Shown: positions 18,781 to 31,502, numbered from the stretch's first letter. The stretch is DNA of 64,000 nt from Eurosta solidaginis (GCF_040869045.1 NC_090319.1:52734779-52798778), one strand, 5' to 3'. Numbers and translations are program-made. The notes: a model not told the origin generated them from the letters alone.

Positions 18781-19353
18781 ACGTGCGTAAAGCTGGCAGA
18801 CCCAAGTGCTCAAAAATAAGTTTAAGTTGTTTGAGAATTGAGTGATTTTTAGGTGCTATTTAGGGCCACAAAATATAATTTATGTGCTCATTTGGTTTTC
18901 GAGATATTCGCAAAAAACTTTACGTCAAGCTAGCAGACCCACAACTTAAATTTAATTTTTTTTTAATAAAAAATATATCAAAATTAGGTGCTTTTTAGGG
19001 CCATAAAAGATAATTTAATTTGTGGCCCTAAATAGCACCTCAATAGTACCTAATTTTGATATATTTTGTATAAAAACTAAGTGAGCACCTAAATTATATT
19101 TTGTGGCACTAAATAGCAATTAAATAGCACCTAATTTTGATATATTTTTTATTTAAAAAAAAAGTTAAATTTAAGTTGTGGGTCTGCTAGCTTGACGTAA
19201 AGTTAGCAAACCCACACTTTTTGCGAATATCTCGAAAACTAAATGAGCACCTAAATTATCTTTTGTGGTCCTAAATAGCACCTAAAAAGCACTAAATTCT
19301 CAAACAACTTAAACTTATTTTTGAGCACTTGGGTCTACCAGCTTTACGCACGT
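18781..19353. mobile_element. Foldback element with perfect 9-bp target duplication (Mutator-like?)
   Basis: Long inverted arms meet near the centre. The left end is ACGTGCGTAAAGCTGGCAG and the right end is its complement CTACCAGCTTTACGCACGT. CTATTTTCC lies directly outside both ends (18772-18780 and 19354-19362). Nested words such as AGGTGCTATTTAGGGCC recur inside. Long inverted termini with a 9-bp duplication fit a non-autonomous Mutator-like element, but other superfamilies are possible. Confidence 0.88.
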
Positions 19354-19362
19354 CTATTTTCC

Positions 19363-19420
19363 GTTATCGCTTGTAAAATTTGGTTTGGTGATAAACCGGT
19401 TTCGGCGCTGAAACTTAAAC
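19363..19420 (+). repeat. Single arm related to the hairpin at 16942
   Basis: CCGTTATCGCTTGTAAAATT followed by GATAAACCGGTTTCGGCG matches the left half of the hairpin at 16942-17102 with changes. No partner arm follows. Confidence 0.5.
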
Positions 19421-20690
19421 GCAGAAAACTTCAATGAATAACTGAACGTTGGACATAAGCGTCAAAGGAACGTATTGAGCAATTTTTATGAAGTGTTAAA
19501 TATTTCTCGCAGAAAGAAATATATCTTTTTAATTAAAAAGCTTACAGTGCGAAATAATTTCGAATTCACATGGTGCGATTTCCCTGTTGTTCTAGCAGTG
19601 GCAAGATATCTAAATCTACAGTCCTTTTGTCATGGCCCTATTACTACATATGCCCATTAACAAGCCTCTTCCGTGGATATTTCTCAAAGCATTTTGTTTA
19701 CAATGTGGGGGCTGTTGATAGAAAGTATACCCCAAAAGTCTGCAGTGTTTTACGTCCTTGCTGTAAGGCTGTGATCTTTCTCAAGGCCTTTAACTTACTA
19801 TATGTGGCAGGACGGCGCCTCCAATGATATGCCAATGTTAAAAGCGCATATATTGCGTATAGATGGGGGTTGCTCATGCTGCAATGGATATAATAAGAAT
19901 TTTGATGCCTAACGGCTGGCCTGCTGAACTACAGGGTTGTGCTTTGCAGGTCTAATACTGAACTACTTCCAGTAGATTTGCTCAATGCTACTCAAAACCT
20001 AAATCAGAAAACTCCCAACTATGAAAATCATAAAATGGCTGATGAATAAGTTTACGAATAGACAGTCACAACAAAAAAAGTAGGTGGATCTCACAATGTA
20101 TATCTTATAATAGAACTTTTAACCTTTAATTTTTTTTTTTTTGGGATTACTATCAATTTATTATTTGAAGAAAAGAAAATACGAACAGTGTCGCATAAGA
20201 CGAGCTAGTCAGTGTATTGAAATTATATTTTAAATAATAAATTACATTTGCCTTTAAACTCTAGTATTTTGAAGAATCATTTCTTGTATTTCGTTCGCTT
20301 TCTAACACTAATTTCGAAAACTTGCTTTCATAGACGGCAAACAGCTTTTAGCACAAAAGTGAGTTATTCATTGAATTACAGCATCGCTTTTCGCTTACAC
20401 ACGGAGAATACGAACAAAACACAAAATTTGATTGCAATTGCTTGATACCAAAACGATAAGTGACTGTAAGCAAAACATGAATGCAATTAATTATAGAGGT
20501 TGTGAATATAGTTTTTACAATAAGGTGATTGCATTCATTTGTATTTTGGTATTTTACAGCTCTGATTATCGTGGGTATACACTACTCTGCTCTTTTGTTT
20601 AACGCATTAGTTGTTCCTTATGCTTTCATTGCTGACAGGAGAACCCATATTTTGTCTGCATTCGAATAATTTTATCATTTTTGCGTCGAC
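19421..20690. other. Intergenic, no feature recognised
   Basis: No conserved peptide or clear repeat end was found. Confidence 0.4.
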
Positions 20691-21030
20691 ACTTATATCT
20701 CATCGGCCAAGTAAGAGTTTAACCGGTTATAGTATCCAGAGCGAAGTTGGACTAGAATGACTCGTGTCTCCCTTCGTAGTATGTCTTCTTCTTCTACAAG
20801 GGTTGAATTGTTAATGTGGTTCAGCGGGCGCGATCTAGCAGAGTTGTTTACCGATAGTGTGGGCTAACATCCTCCTTATGCTTATCTAGATCAAACGGCT
20901 GAGTAGGCAGGTGAGCTATCTCATCATGGTGTTTACGCAGATGTTTCCTTATCCCTCTTGGAGGGGAAGCTAGATTATGCAGTTGTTTGCGAATACTGTC
21001 TGTTCAGCATTTCATTATGCTCTTTTAATT
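20690..21030 (-). pseudogene. LINE ORF2 C-terminal remnant
   Basis: In broken minus-strand frames one reads NEMLNRQ, then PPRGIRKHLRKHHDEIAHL and a Lys-rich tail. This matches the C-terminal region of the LINE at 28862-29602 (NEMLTKQ, PPRGLRIHLRK). It is a strongly decayed copy of a related jockey-superfamily-like LINE. Confidence 0.6.
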
Positions 21031-21993
21031 TGTTATGTCCTTCCCAGCCCTTGATCTCCTTTTATCTATGCAACGTTTTTGAAACAGCCCGACTTTTCGC
21101 TTACTTAGACTAATTAAGATGCGTCAAAAGATTGTCATGCAAGCAGCGCTATACACAAATTTGATGACATTCAAAGCAACAAAGTTAGATAATTTCCGTT
21201 TAAGAATTTAATTTTCACCAAATTGTATACTTTATAGATATGTTATATTTTTTTTCTTTGCAAATCACTACTTAAAAATGCCTATTTAAGTAATTTCTCA
21301 TAAAACTGGATTTTAGGTTTTCACAAAAAAAAAAAAAAAACTACCGCAACTTGGTTGTCGCATTGATGTTTAAAGTGCTTTTTAAACTACATAATAGAAA
21401 CTTAAGGCTTTCGATGCATTGTTTTAGCCAAAAATAAACTCGATGCGCGCTGAGTAAAAATTAATCACAAATGCGTAGAAAATGCGCTATTCAAGTCTCT
21501 ACATTTTATATTTTATAATTTAATTTTTTTTACTGTAGTTTTAATTAAACTTAACTAATTTTTTATAAGTATTTTAATTCTAAAATTTTATCAAAAATCT
21601 ATGGAATTTTATTTATGATTTTAACTTCTATTTTAACCACATACTTAGCAGCGTAAAAAAATACAAAACAAATTATAAGTTGCATTTTGTTTAAACTCGA
21701 AATGTAATATTAAATGAATTCAAATGTTAAACAAAACGCAACAGACGTACATAAAACATATTTTTAGTATAAATTTATAAACTATATAAGCATACAATTT
21801 GAAATATTTGGCGCCTTAATATTTTTTAAAAATGATTTATATTATATACCTCTAGCTCTAAGTCGAATGCAATAAATCGTATAATTTTTTTTCTGCAGAT
21901 TTAAGTTTGCTTGGAAATATGTTGAACAAAACCTCATATGTGTGCTTTGTTTTTAAATGAAGCAAACAATTATTTTAGGAAAATGAGTAGTAA
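21031..21993. other. AT-rich intergenic DNA
   Basis: Low-complexity AT-rich sequence with an A17-like run near 21326. No gene was recognised. Confidence 0.45.
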
Positions 21994-23747
21994 CCCAGCA
22001 AACATTCGGAATCATAAAGGAATCAAAATGGAATCCTAAATCGTAGCATTTACGCTTTTTTGAGCTCTTTTAAGAGTCATATATGAACGCAATTCTCTTG
22101 CTATAATGGTTGGCCGATATGAGCCTAATTTTGTATTTAATATGAGCCTGAATTTGAGTCATATATGATTCATATTAGCCCCATCAACAGCTGTGTGCTT
22201 TGTTTTTAAATGAATCACACAATTATTTTAGGAAAATGAGTAGTAACCCAGCAAACATTCGAAATCATAAAGGAATCAAAATGGAATCCTAAATCGTAGC
22301 ATTTACGCTCATTTAAGAATCATATATGAACGCAATTCTCTTGCTGTAATGGTCGGCCGATATAATTCCATATATAATATGAGCCTGAATTTGAGTCATA
22401 TATGATTCATATTAGCTCCTAAAAACAGTCTATTTTCGGCACTTATTGTACTCCAAAAAGACTCCGAGTAATATATTGAAGTTCTTGTTTTTACATTAAT
22501 TTTGAAATTTGGATCATGACATTGAAATTTGGAAAGCATATCCCAAGAGTTGATGGCAAAAAAAGGTCCCAAGAGATATTTAGAAGGAAATCGCTTGAAA
22601 ACAAAAAGGTGAAAGTATTATAAGTCGCTTAAAGAGAAATAAAGTCGGCGTAAAGGATCTTTTGAAGAAAGTTAAAGAATAACTTGTACCCTGTGTTCTG
22701 AAGTTTTGCTATGTACAGAGCTATACTAGGTTTGCTCACGACTCGCATGGAACATTTATTTGTATATCTGGTAACATGAAAGCTATGAAGTATTGATTGT
22801 GAAACTGCGGGAAGAGATGATAGCCAGCCTACGATAATATCGGGAAGACACATTGGAAAATATCTAGAGTACTTACATTTCTGGAATGCAGTGATTGAAA
22901 CGGATAGCAACAATAAAACACATACAAATCATGTAAATGTTTAGCAGAAAAACATAATGATGTACGTAGTTCCATTTTTTTACTCAGATGGAAAAATTTC
23001 CGTATCAAAATATGAATATTTGCTAAAAATTTGTTTCGTTAAATGAACATTCCTAACATAGGGCTCATAGTTTTCTCAGTGTCAGAGCCACAAAAAACTA
23101 TATGATCATATTTCTGACGCTCAAACTTCTTTTTCAAATTTAAGGAGAATTTGAAAATGCTTGGTCCCCGCAAACATTCTTGTAGTACTCATATTTAAGG
23201 TGTTTGGAATTAATCCAAAATATATGATAAGTATGAGAATTAGAAATATGATTATGTAGGAGTCTTTTATGGCTGCAATGTGATGAAAATTATGAGCCGT
23301 ATGCTCAGAATTTATATTTTACAAAGGAAGTTTGGAATCAATATTCATATTTTGCTGTGTAAAGTTTTTAATTTGAATAAAAGTTTAATAATTGATTATT
23401 ATTATTAATTAATTTCAATGCCCCCTTCCGAATGTGAAAAAAAAAAACTGAATTTTAAAACAATAATTTAGTATATGTATGAGACGTCTTATATTCATAA
23501 ATGTTTCCGAAAAGCTTCAAAACGGAGTATTTTCGGAGTACAAAAAGTGTCAAAATGAGCTGTTTATGTCACCAATATGTGTCATATATCAATCATATTC
23601 AGTCACATGTATGTGTATGAAATAACACTCATATCGGACACCATCTCAAAAACAGAGTTGCTTTCACATCTGACTCTCAAATGAGCTCATAATGAGCGTA
23701 AACGTTTCAATTTAGGACTCCTTTTTTGGCACCGAGTGTTTGCTGGG
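21994..23747. mobile_element. CCCAGCAAAC-ended DNA element with duplicated left end
   Basis: The left end CCCAGCAAACATTCGG (21994) is repeated at 22247 as part of a direct duplication of about 253 bp (about 21939-22190 and 22191-22440). The right end GAGTGTTTGCTGGG (to 23747) is the complement of the left. Similarity continues inward (GAGTCCTAAATTG, TTTACGCTCATT). Inside are many copies of GAGTCATATATGA-like words. No transposase was recognised, so it is non-autonomous. Confidence 0.78.
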
Positions 23748-24740
23748 TTTGAACTGAAACTATGCTTGTAATTGCAATAAATTCGAGCAACATTAAATAT
23801 TTCAAAATATGGGCCTTGATTCGCATTAATGTAAACAGTGCGGACTTCAATCAATTTATAAAATTTGGCATATTCTTTTAAACGCTTTCAAAATTAATTA
23901 AGCCATACTTGAGCTGTAGCGGTACAAAAATAAGTATGTTCGCAAACGAGTTTTCCACAAATAAGGTAGGGTTTGAAAATTGCTTATTTTTCAAAAAATC
24001 AACTTAGAAATAGAAACACCATGATAAATGCTATTTCATGTTATCACATGCTTTTGGTTTCGTCTTGTTTTGTCACATATCGAATGATGAGAATTTAAAT
24101 AAATCTGCGTTATTCCACCACGCAAAGCAATTTGAGTTTTACGAGAAGAGAAAAATTTGAAAGAAAAGAGAGGCGCGGTCGGATAAAGCAAAGTAGTAAT
24201 ACATACAAGAGCAGTAATATAATGCAAACAAGATTTTAACGGTTATCGTCTTCCAATTTGAATGCTGCAATATTTTTAAAATATTGTTTCGCTTTATTTT
24301 TTTTAGTATATTTGATTCTCGTATATTAAGTATGTCGATTTGAAAGGCAAACAATTTCTTAAGTAATTTTTTTTATTTATTTATGTACATTCAATTCTTC
24401 ATACAGAGCTTTCAAACCAGTTTTTGAACTCTACATACAAACAGTTTACAAAGAAGGTAGTCAGTTTAAAAAAATATGCTACCTGTAAGATTGTTATATT
24501 AAAATGTATTCGGATAGCAAGAAAATATTAAACAGTTTTTGATATACTTTTTTATCAAATTTTAGATTTATGACAGCTGGAAAGATTGGTCTCATTTGTA
24601 ATTGATTTAGCAGCTTAAAAACAGAGGGATTTCGCTATGATTCGAAAAATTTGGCAAAAAAATCTAAATTTTGTAGTAAACTCATCAAAATTTTATTGCA
24701 TAAAGTACTTTTTGAAAACGTTTAACTTCAAATTTTAAAA
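23748..24740. other. Intergenic, no feature recognised
   Basis: AT-rich DNA with only short random frames. Confidence 0.4.
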
Positions 24741-26660
24741 GGAAGAAGTCGGGTTGAGAACGGTGCCGGACTAGTCAACTTTCGAAAAAAAGTCACCAAA
24801 AAATATGCGTATTTAGCACCTGGAACTTTCGAAACAAAACTGTAAACCTTCCAAATTTATTTAAATTTTACAAAATTCAAATTTATTTAATTTAAAAAAA
24901 AAAGTATGATCTTCGAAAATTATTCAACAATACGCCAAATCTTAACTTCGAAAATGAGTCAAATTTCGTTAATTTCAACGCATTTATTAGTTTTTGCAAA
25001 AGTAAAACTTTCAAACGTAAACAATTTATCGAGCTTAGCTGCCTAAAAATTAAGGTAGTTCGATAGTTTAAAAACTAAGCAAATTCAAAAAATTATAAAC
25101 TTCGAAACATAATTTCCAGAATTGCTTAAAAATGTAAACTATGTACTAAACACATGGACGTTTTATTATATTTAGTGCTTTTGGAAAAAAATTCATTTCA
25201 AATATTTAAAAGAAACGGTGAGGTTGGATCAGTTTAAAAAAATGTTACCCGGAATTCTCGAAGAAACTTGTTAACCTTGGAAAATGATTTTAATTCCAAA
25301 AAGTTCAAATTTAATAAATTTTAACTTCGAACACTATTGGATTTTCTAAAATTGTGTTTATCAATAAAATTAAAAAAATTCGAACTTTGCAAATTATTAA
25401 ACTTCGAAATAATACTCTAAATTGTAACTTGGAAAATTTTTTGAAAGATATGCAAAATTTTAACTTTGAAAACTATTCCAGTCAATACATCTTTAAAAAA
25501 TTTATGTTTGGAATTTTTAGAATACTTAAATGTTCGAATTTCGTACTTTGAAATATCGAAAAAAAAACTTTTATATACCTTCGTAAACTAATTTCAATTT
25601 AAAACAGTTAAAAATTAGTCATATTTTAAATCAAAATGTTAACTTCAAAAAAATATGCTCAATTTATACTTCAAATCTTAATCGCATTTCAAAAATTGTT
25701 ACCAATTCAATATTAAAAAAAAAAAAACAAAAACGTAGATTTCAAAAGCACAAAAATGTTCACATTTTAGCAGTTTCGAAAAAAACTAATGAAATATACG
25801 AACTCAGTTAAATTTCGAGAATAATATGTAAAGATAATAACTCAAACCAAAAATATAAAAGAATTTTTGCCCTTTGTAAAATTGTAATATATGTATGTAT
25901 ATAACCAACTCGAAGTTATACCCAACTTCGAATTTTCGTAAAAGTTAAAAAAATTACTAAATTTTAAAAATAAATAGACTAAAAAGGCGCAGCTTCAGTT
26001 TACAAAAAAAATGTTGGGACATTTTAACTTTGAAAATATTTTCGAACATCCGCAACCATTCTTCGTATTCCTCCAAATAGTAAAATAGATTTAATAAACT
26101 GATTCTTTAGTCAACAAATAAACATGTAAACACATTTTTTTGTTGAACCATTTATTTTGAAAGTGCGTTTGAAATATTCAAATTTCAAGAAAAAATCAAC
26201 TTCGAAAACATCTCGTTTACCTATTCAAATCTCAAAAAAAAATTTTTTTTGGTGCATTTGAAAAGGTCAGCCTTCCAATTGTACATAAAAGCTCGGTAAA
26301 AATTTTTCAAAGTTATAGATAATTTTAACACAGTCCAATTTTTCAGGCGTTAATCAGAATTAAATGAAATTCACGTTTTCCAGATCTCAAAAGCTTTAAA
26401 ATTTTATTTTCGATTACACCTTTTCCAGGTGTACTTCAGAATGAATAGATTTCAGAATAAAAAATTATACTTCAGAAGCTGTAAAATGTACCTCAAAATA
26501 GTCAATTGCACTTCAAAAACCGTGTAAAGAATTTCAAAATAAAGAATTGTACTTCCGAAACTGTAAAATATTTTTCAGAGTAATCAAATGTACTTCAGAA
26601 ATGGGAACCCTACTTCAGAAACCGTAAAACGAGTTTCAAAATAAACATACATCTCATCAA
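24741..26660. repeat. Two-kilobase degenerate array of TTCGAAAA/CTTCAGAAA words
   Basis: Variants of AACTTCGAAAAT recur every 15-45 bases from about 24760 to 26230. From about 26420 the word changes to TACTTCAGAAACTGTAAAA. Spacing is irregular and units are highly diverged. It looks like an old short-unit expansion; no coding frame is kept. Confidence 0.65.
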
Positions 26661-26942
26661 AGAACTAGTTTGCCGTTCATTGTCTTCTGATTAGGTATTT
26701 CGTTGTGTGAAGTACAGTATACGATGTTTGAGGTGCAACGGAAAAAGTGTGTTTTAAGTACAAGTGACTAGATTATGAAGCTCATTTGATTATTCTGAAG
26801 TACAATTGATACTTTCTCAATTGAAATTGATTTTTCTGAAATACTTATTACGTTTCAATTGGCTACTCTAAATACATTTTTCGACTTGTGGAAGTACATT
26901 TGACTACTCTGAAGTCCAATTTATCGTTTCTGAATTACAAAT

Positions 26943-27371
26943 CGACTGCTGAATGGAATATCACTTTATCTTGGCTGCCGTTTCGAAAACGCCCTACCTC
27001 GAAAACGTTTGAATAACGGCCTATTTCAGAATATGTTTCAAAAATACCCTATCTCAGAATTCGGTTGAAGGATGCACTATCTCAGAACTTTTTTCATAAA
27101 CACCCCAGCTAATGTCAAATCGTATTGAAGTTGAGGTCAGATAGGGTTTTTTTTTAAACAAAATCTGGGCCCGTATCGTGTTATACGATCACGTATCGTA
27201 AAGCTATTTCACTCAAACGATAAATTGGAAACTGTCAAAGGATTCGTAAAATGAAAGGATTCGCCCTTTTTTGAAAATAATTCTGAAATAGGGCGTTATT
27301 TAAACGTTTTTTGAGATAGGGCGTTTTCGAAATGCCAGCCGAGATAGGGCGATATTCTGCTCAGCAGTCGA
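26943..27371. mobile_element. Foldback element, about 430 bp, inside the array
   Basis: The left arm begins CGACTGCTGAATGGAATATC and continues with TTTCGAAAACGCCCTACCTC. The right arm ends with the complement (GAGATAGGGCGTTTTCGAAA, then GATATTCTGCTCAGCAGTCG). Internally the word CCCTATCTCAGAA and its complement repeat several times. The CTTCAGAAA-type array continues on both sides. Confidence 0.78.
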
Positions 27372-28860
27372 AATGATTTCTGAAGTACACTTGAAAAAGG
27401 TTTAGTGATAATATATAGTAAATAAAAAATTGTTTAAATTAATAAGAATATAATTTTCATTTTAATAGCTCTATTCCATAAGAAAAGAAAATTTTTTTAT
27501 TTTTCTAATTTAATAAGATTAAACAAGTTTTCTTTTGCATGCATTTAAGACTGTATGACAATTCTGTTTTTTTTTTTTTTTTTTGTTTCATTTATGTTTA
27601 TGCAATATTTTTAATAAACATACGTTTACATATTTTTTAAAGAAGTTATTCATAAATACATACATACATACCTATACATTCGCATTCATGCATAAATCCT
27701 TTTTTTAAATATACATATGCAAATAGTAATTAGTTATAGAAGAGATTTTGTTCATTAATTTTGTATTGTAGTTAAACTGATTTGAATTTATTTTAGTTAC
27801 TTCCCTTTCATTAAATATTTACGCCTTATTAAGTGTGGTTATTTTTGCTAATTTTAATTTTGTAATCAGCACTAAAGTCTCAAATATTAATGCCAACAAA
27901 TTAATGTTAATATATTTTGCATGTATGTATGTCTATACCCCACATATGTATGTATGTACATGCATCATAGTTTTATTTTTTAAATAAAATAATTAAAAAA
28001 AAAAAAAATGTATTATCTAGAAATGTGAATAGACACATAGAATAAACCTTTATACACTTATGTATGTATATTTAGTTTCGAACCCCTACATATGTATATA
28101 CATATGTACATATGTAGGTAAGAAAAGCAAAGCTTAATGTTTAATCCTTTCTATACCTAAAAATGAGTACTCCTAAATATGCTAATTCGTATATTTATAA
28201 ATAAATATACATACATATGTACATACTTTAAGAATGTTAAATAAATTTTGATTAAATGCAGAAAATTAAAGTCGTTTTTATTATTTATTTAAAATGATCT
28301 GGCAGTTTTTAATTTTTTATTTAATTTGTGCTTTTCTTAAACCTGAAAATTAGATTCACAAAAAATGTTTTTAAGATACCGGATTCGAATCGTGCTCAAG
28401 GCCTAACCATAATTATTTTATCTTATTACTGTTATGAAATATTTTTTCTTAAATTAAAAAATTTTATAAATTAGAATAGAAGAAAGAAAAAATTTAGACA
28501 GCTGCCAAAGCTCGCTGTATAGATCCATTTCAGGAACTGTTAAATCCTTTCATCGGCAACTTTTGATTATTCGTCTTCATTATTTCTACTTCTATCCCGT
28601 TTCTTGCCAATTGATTTTCACAGCGCTGCGACATCTGTTGAGGAAACGATGTGAAAATTTTTAAGTAACTTCTAATTGAGCTACAAACGTGAAATTTTAC
28701 ACATAGGGTAGAACACCGTGACAATGCAACAAAAGGAAAAACCAAATCCGTTAGGTGGCGCACGGATCGAAATAATTATATAAGAAAATTTTAAAATTTT
28801 TAAGTAACTTCTCGATGAGGTAGAGACTTGAATTTCCAACTTAATTCATAGGTCGATGAC
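27372..28860. other. AT-rich DNA with (TATG)n and poly-T tracts
   Basis: There is a poly-T run near 27567-27583 and ATGTATGTATG / ACATATGTACAT microsatellite patches at about 27650-28230. No gene was recognised. Near 28378 a GGATTCGAATCGTGCTC block resembles a tRNA B box, but no A box is visible. Confidence 0.5.
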
Positions 28861-28861
28861 A

Positions 28862-29602
28862 GCCGATGATGGTCGCCAAGCCTAAACACCACTTACTGGA
28901 AGAAGCTACAGGCCTGCCAAAATCGGCCCTCAGAACCACCACGGGTTGTCTTATGTCCCCAGAACACCACCTACATAATGAGGCGAGAATACTCCCCATC
29001 AGGGAGAGAAATGAGATGCTTACCAAACAGTTCCTGTTAAATACCCAGAAACTTTTGCATCCCAACAGACATCTGATTGATGAGCCAACACCGCCCAGGG
29101 GCTTAAGGATTCATCTCCGTAAGTATTATGAGGAAATACTGCACCTGAGAACACAGCCGTATGAAGCCAAAAAACACAAGAAGGTCCTCAGCGAACTCCA
29201 CAAACAGGCGTCGGACCTTTATACCAGGAATTGCCCGGTGAATGCAGTACTCAAAGAACAGTACCCAAAACTTGCAGAAGTGGAACGCATACTGCCTAGG
29301 GAAACGCGTGTCACTCTTGCTCAACTTCGTTCTGGATACTGTAACAGGTTAAACTCTTACCTATCCAGAATCAACCCCGACATACAAAATGTATGCCCCG
29401 CTTGCAATGTTTACCCACATGACACCAACCATCTCTTTAATTGTAATGTGGAACCAACGCCTCTAACACCCCTCTCATTATGATCCACTCCTGTTGATAC
29501 TGCAAGTTTCCTTGGACTCCCGTCAGAGGATATTGATGACAATTTGTGATCGGTCGCACCTATTGGATGGGGCGAAGCACTGCTACAACAACAACAACAA
29601 CA
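28862..29602 (+). pseudogene. LINE ORF2 C-terminal end with (CAA)n tail
   Basis: A 5'-truncated LINE starts within ORF2 and encodes LRTTTGCLMSPEHHLHNEAR, IRERNEMLTKQ and a terminal cysteine motif CPAC...HDTNHLFNC. A TGA at 29481-29483 interrupts the frame, which otherwise continues through ASFLGLPSEDIDDNL to a stop at 29549. The 3' end is GCACTGCTACAACAACAACA at about 29578-29602. Related copies are at 57685-58670 and 20690-21030. It is probably of the jockey superfamily; the clade was not fixed. Confidence 0.82.
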
Positions 29603-29949
29603 GGACGGACAAGGCGACGACTTTTTCCCCGAAAGTGGGATTCGACCCACCTGCACTCCTGCTAGGTTAGTTACAAAAATTACAGACATTGTCATGCTTC
29701 AAGGAATATTCAACATTTCAACTTCAAAAATTATTTAATTTTGGAAACATATCGCCTTTGCAAACTATCTATCGACCAACTGCAAAACCAACTATCGGAC
29801 GGCATTTGAGTTTTGCAGGAGAGCAGAAAAACTTAGGAATTGTTTTCCTTGAAAAATTAAAGTAATTTTTTTGTTAGAACATTTAGTTTGTATATACTTA
29901 AATATTTGCACGTTTTTCCCCCGTTAGGCTCATTATATAATAGAGCAAG

Positions 29950-30591
29950 AGTCCGTGACTGCCAGACCTTCGTCATTTTATAAAAGTTAAAATTTCGTCA
30001 GTGCATTCTTCCAACTGAAGCAGGATCGTTGGTCTACTATAAAACTTGAGGCATAGTGGCTTTACAAAATATCGTGCAAAAATTTTGCAGTAAAATAGAC
30101 TTTTCTTTCATCATTTTATAAAGACTGATTTTCATATATGGTCTTCATCACGATATAAGAAGCCACTATCCTCATTGTCAGACACTTTTAATCCCTCTAA
30201 ACTTCAAAGAACATCGAAGCAATTTTATACTGAAATTCGAATACAAAATCTTTAGAAGAAACTTTTGAAATTTTGTTTACCGTAAAAAACTTGCAGCTTA
30301 TGAAAAAGTACAGTTTTGCATTATAAAAAGTGTCTGGCTGGACAAAGACACTATGGAAAGTGTCTGGCAATGAGGCTAGTGGCTTCTTATATCATGACGA
30401 AGACCATATATTAAAATCGGTCTTTATATGATGAAAGAAAGGTATATTTTTCTGCAAAATTTTTGCACGATATTTTTTAAAGCCACTATGACTCAAGTTT
30501 TATAATAGACCAACGATCCTGCTTCATTTGGAAGTATGCACTGGCGAAATTTCAACTTTTATAAAATGACGAAGGTCTGGCAGTCACGGGC
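29950..30591. mobile_element. Foldback element, about 640 bp
   Basis: The left arm (29950-30190) starts GTCCGTGACTGCCAGACC. The right arm (30340-30591) ends GGTCTGGCAGTCACGGGC. The arms match over about 240 bp, including AGCAGGATCGTTGGTCTA, CAAAATATCGTGC and AAGCCACTA blocks with their complements. The centre around 30190-30340 is unpaired. There is no coding capacity, and no clear target duplication was seen. Confidence 0.85.
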
Positions 30592-30807
30592 CCGTAGACT
30601 ATAAGCGAAAAAGCTTAAATGCAATTTTGGAATATAAGTTCAATTTAACCGTTATTTTACAAAATTCATGTTCAAATATGTAAGTTATAATTTTTTTGGA
30701 TGGGGCTGGATGCATTGAGCTTAGGGCTAAAAAACCTCAAGTTTGCTACGTGGTGGTATTTGGTTGGTTTTGCAAATGCATTTTGAATAGTTTTGGTATA
30801 CTCATGG

Positions 30808-31162
30808 CTCAGCTATATGGTTGGTTCTTCTCTACAACAACATACCTTTGTTCAGATTGTCAAAATCTGCGTGTTGGTGTTAATCGATCTACCCGCAAAC
30901 AAGCTCATCAGCTTCGCGGGTTATGAACTTATGATACTTGTTAACCTCTAAGTCTTTGAATAATAAATTAATGAATAAAATAAATGAAATGCGAATGGAA
31001 TAGAATGAAAACAAAAAACTTAACAGTTTTTGTGTGTGGTAAGAAAATGTTGTCAATGTGTTGGTTTCATTTTGAGTTTGCTATATCCTTTTGACAATCC
31101 CTACGCCTGTGAAATGAAAAAAAATCAGCTGATGAGATGACCCAACCATATAGTTGAGCCTG
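30808..31162. mobile_element. MITE with CATGGCTCAGCTATATGG ends
   Basis: TCATGGCTCAGCTATATGG at 30809 is matched by CCATATAGTTGAGCCTGGG at the right end (to about 31162). The interior is AT-rich and has no gene. It is probably a miniature inverted-repeat element; TSDs were not resolved. Confidence 0.65.
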
Positions 31163-31333
31163 GGTCGACTCAAATTTTAAAATTAAAAATTACTGTCAGA
31201 CAAAGCTGTCAGTATTATTCGCGAAACTATCATCGTATACAAATATGAATACGAAACTGCTGTTCTATAGAAAACGTTACCTTTTATTTGCTTGCACACT
31301 CTGTTCATCAAACATCAAAATTGCTAACTAAGG

Positions 31334-31502
31334 CAGGGTTTTTCAGTGCGAGTTTAAACTCCAGTTAAAGTTGGCTAAAGCTCAACCTTGCCACTTTGTT
31401 CAATAACATCCAATTTTGCTTCTCATCTCAGCTTAAGTGGCCAGAGTGGCAGGGTTACCCTCTAGTCAACTCTAACTGGAGTTTAAACTTGCACTAAAAA
31501 AT
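31334..31502. repeat. Short palindromic MITE, about 165 bp
   Basis: CAGTGCGAGTTTAAACTCCA at the left is matched by TGGAGTTTAAACTTGCACT at the right. AACCTTGCCACTT and AGTGGCAGGGTT match further in. It folds into one hairpin. Confidence 0.75.

Noticed and set aside
28370..28400. B-box-like GGATTCGAATCGTGCTC
   Set aside because: No A box, stem or body of a SINE was found around it.
30696..30926. Plus-strand frame of 76 codons
   Set aside because: It crosses the end of an inverted-repeat element and has no recognised domain.
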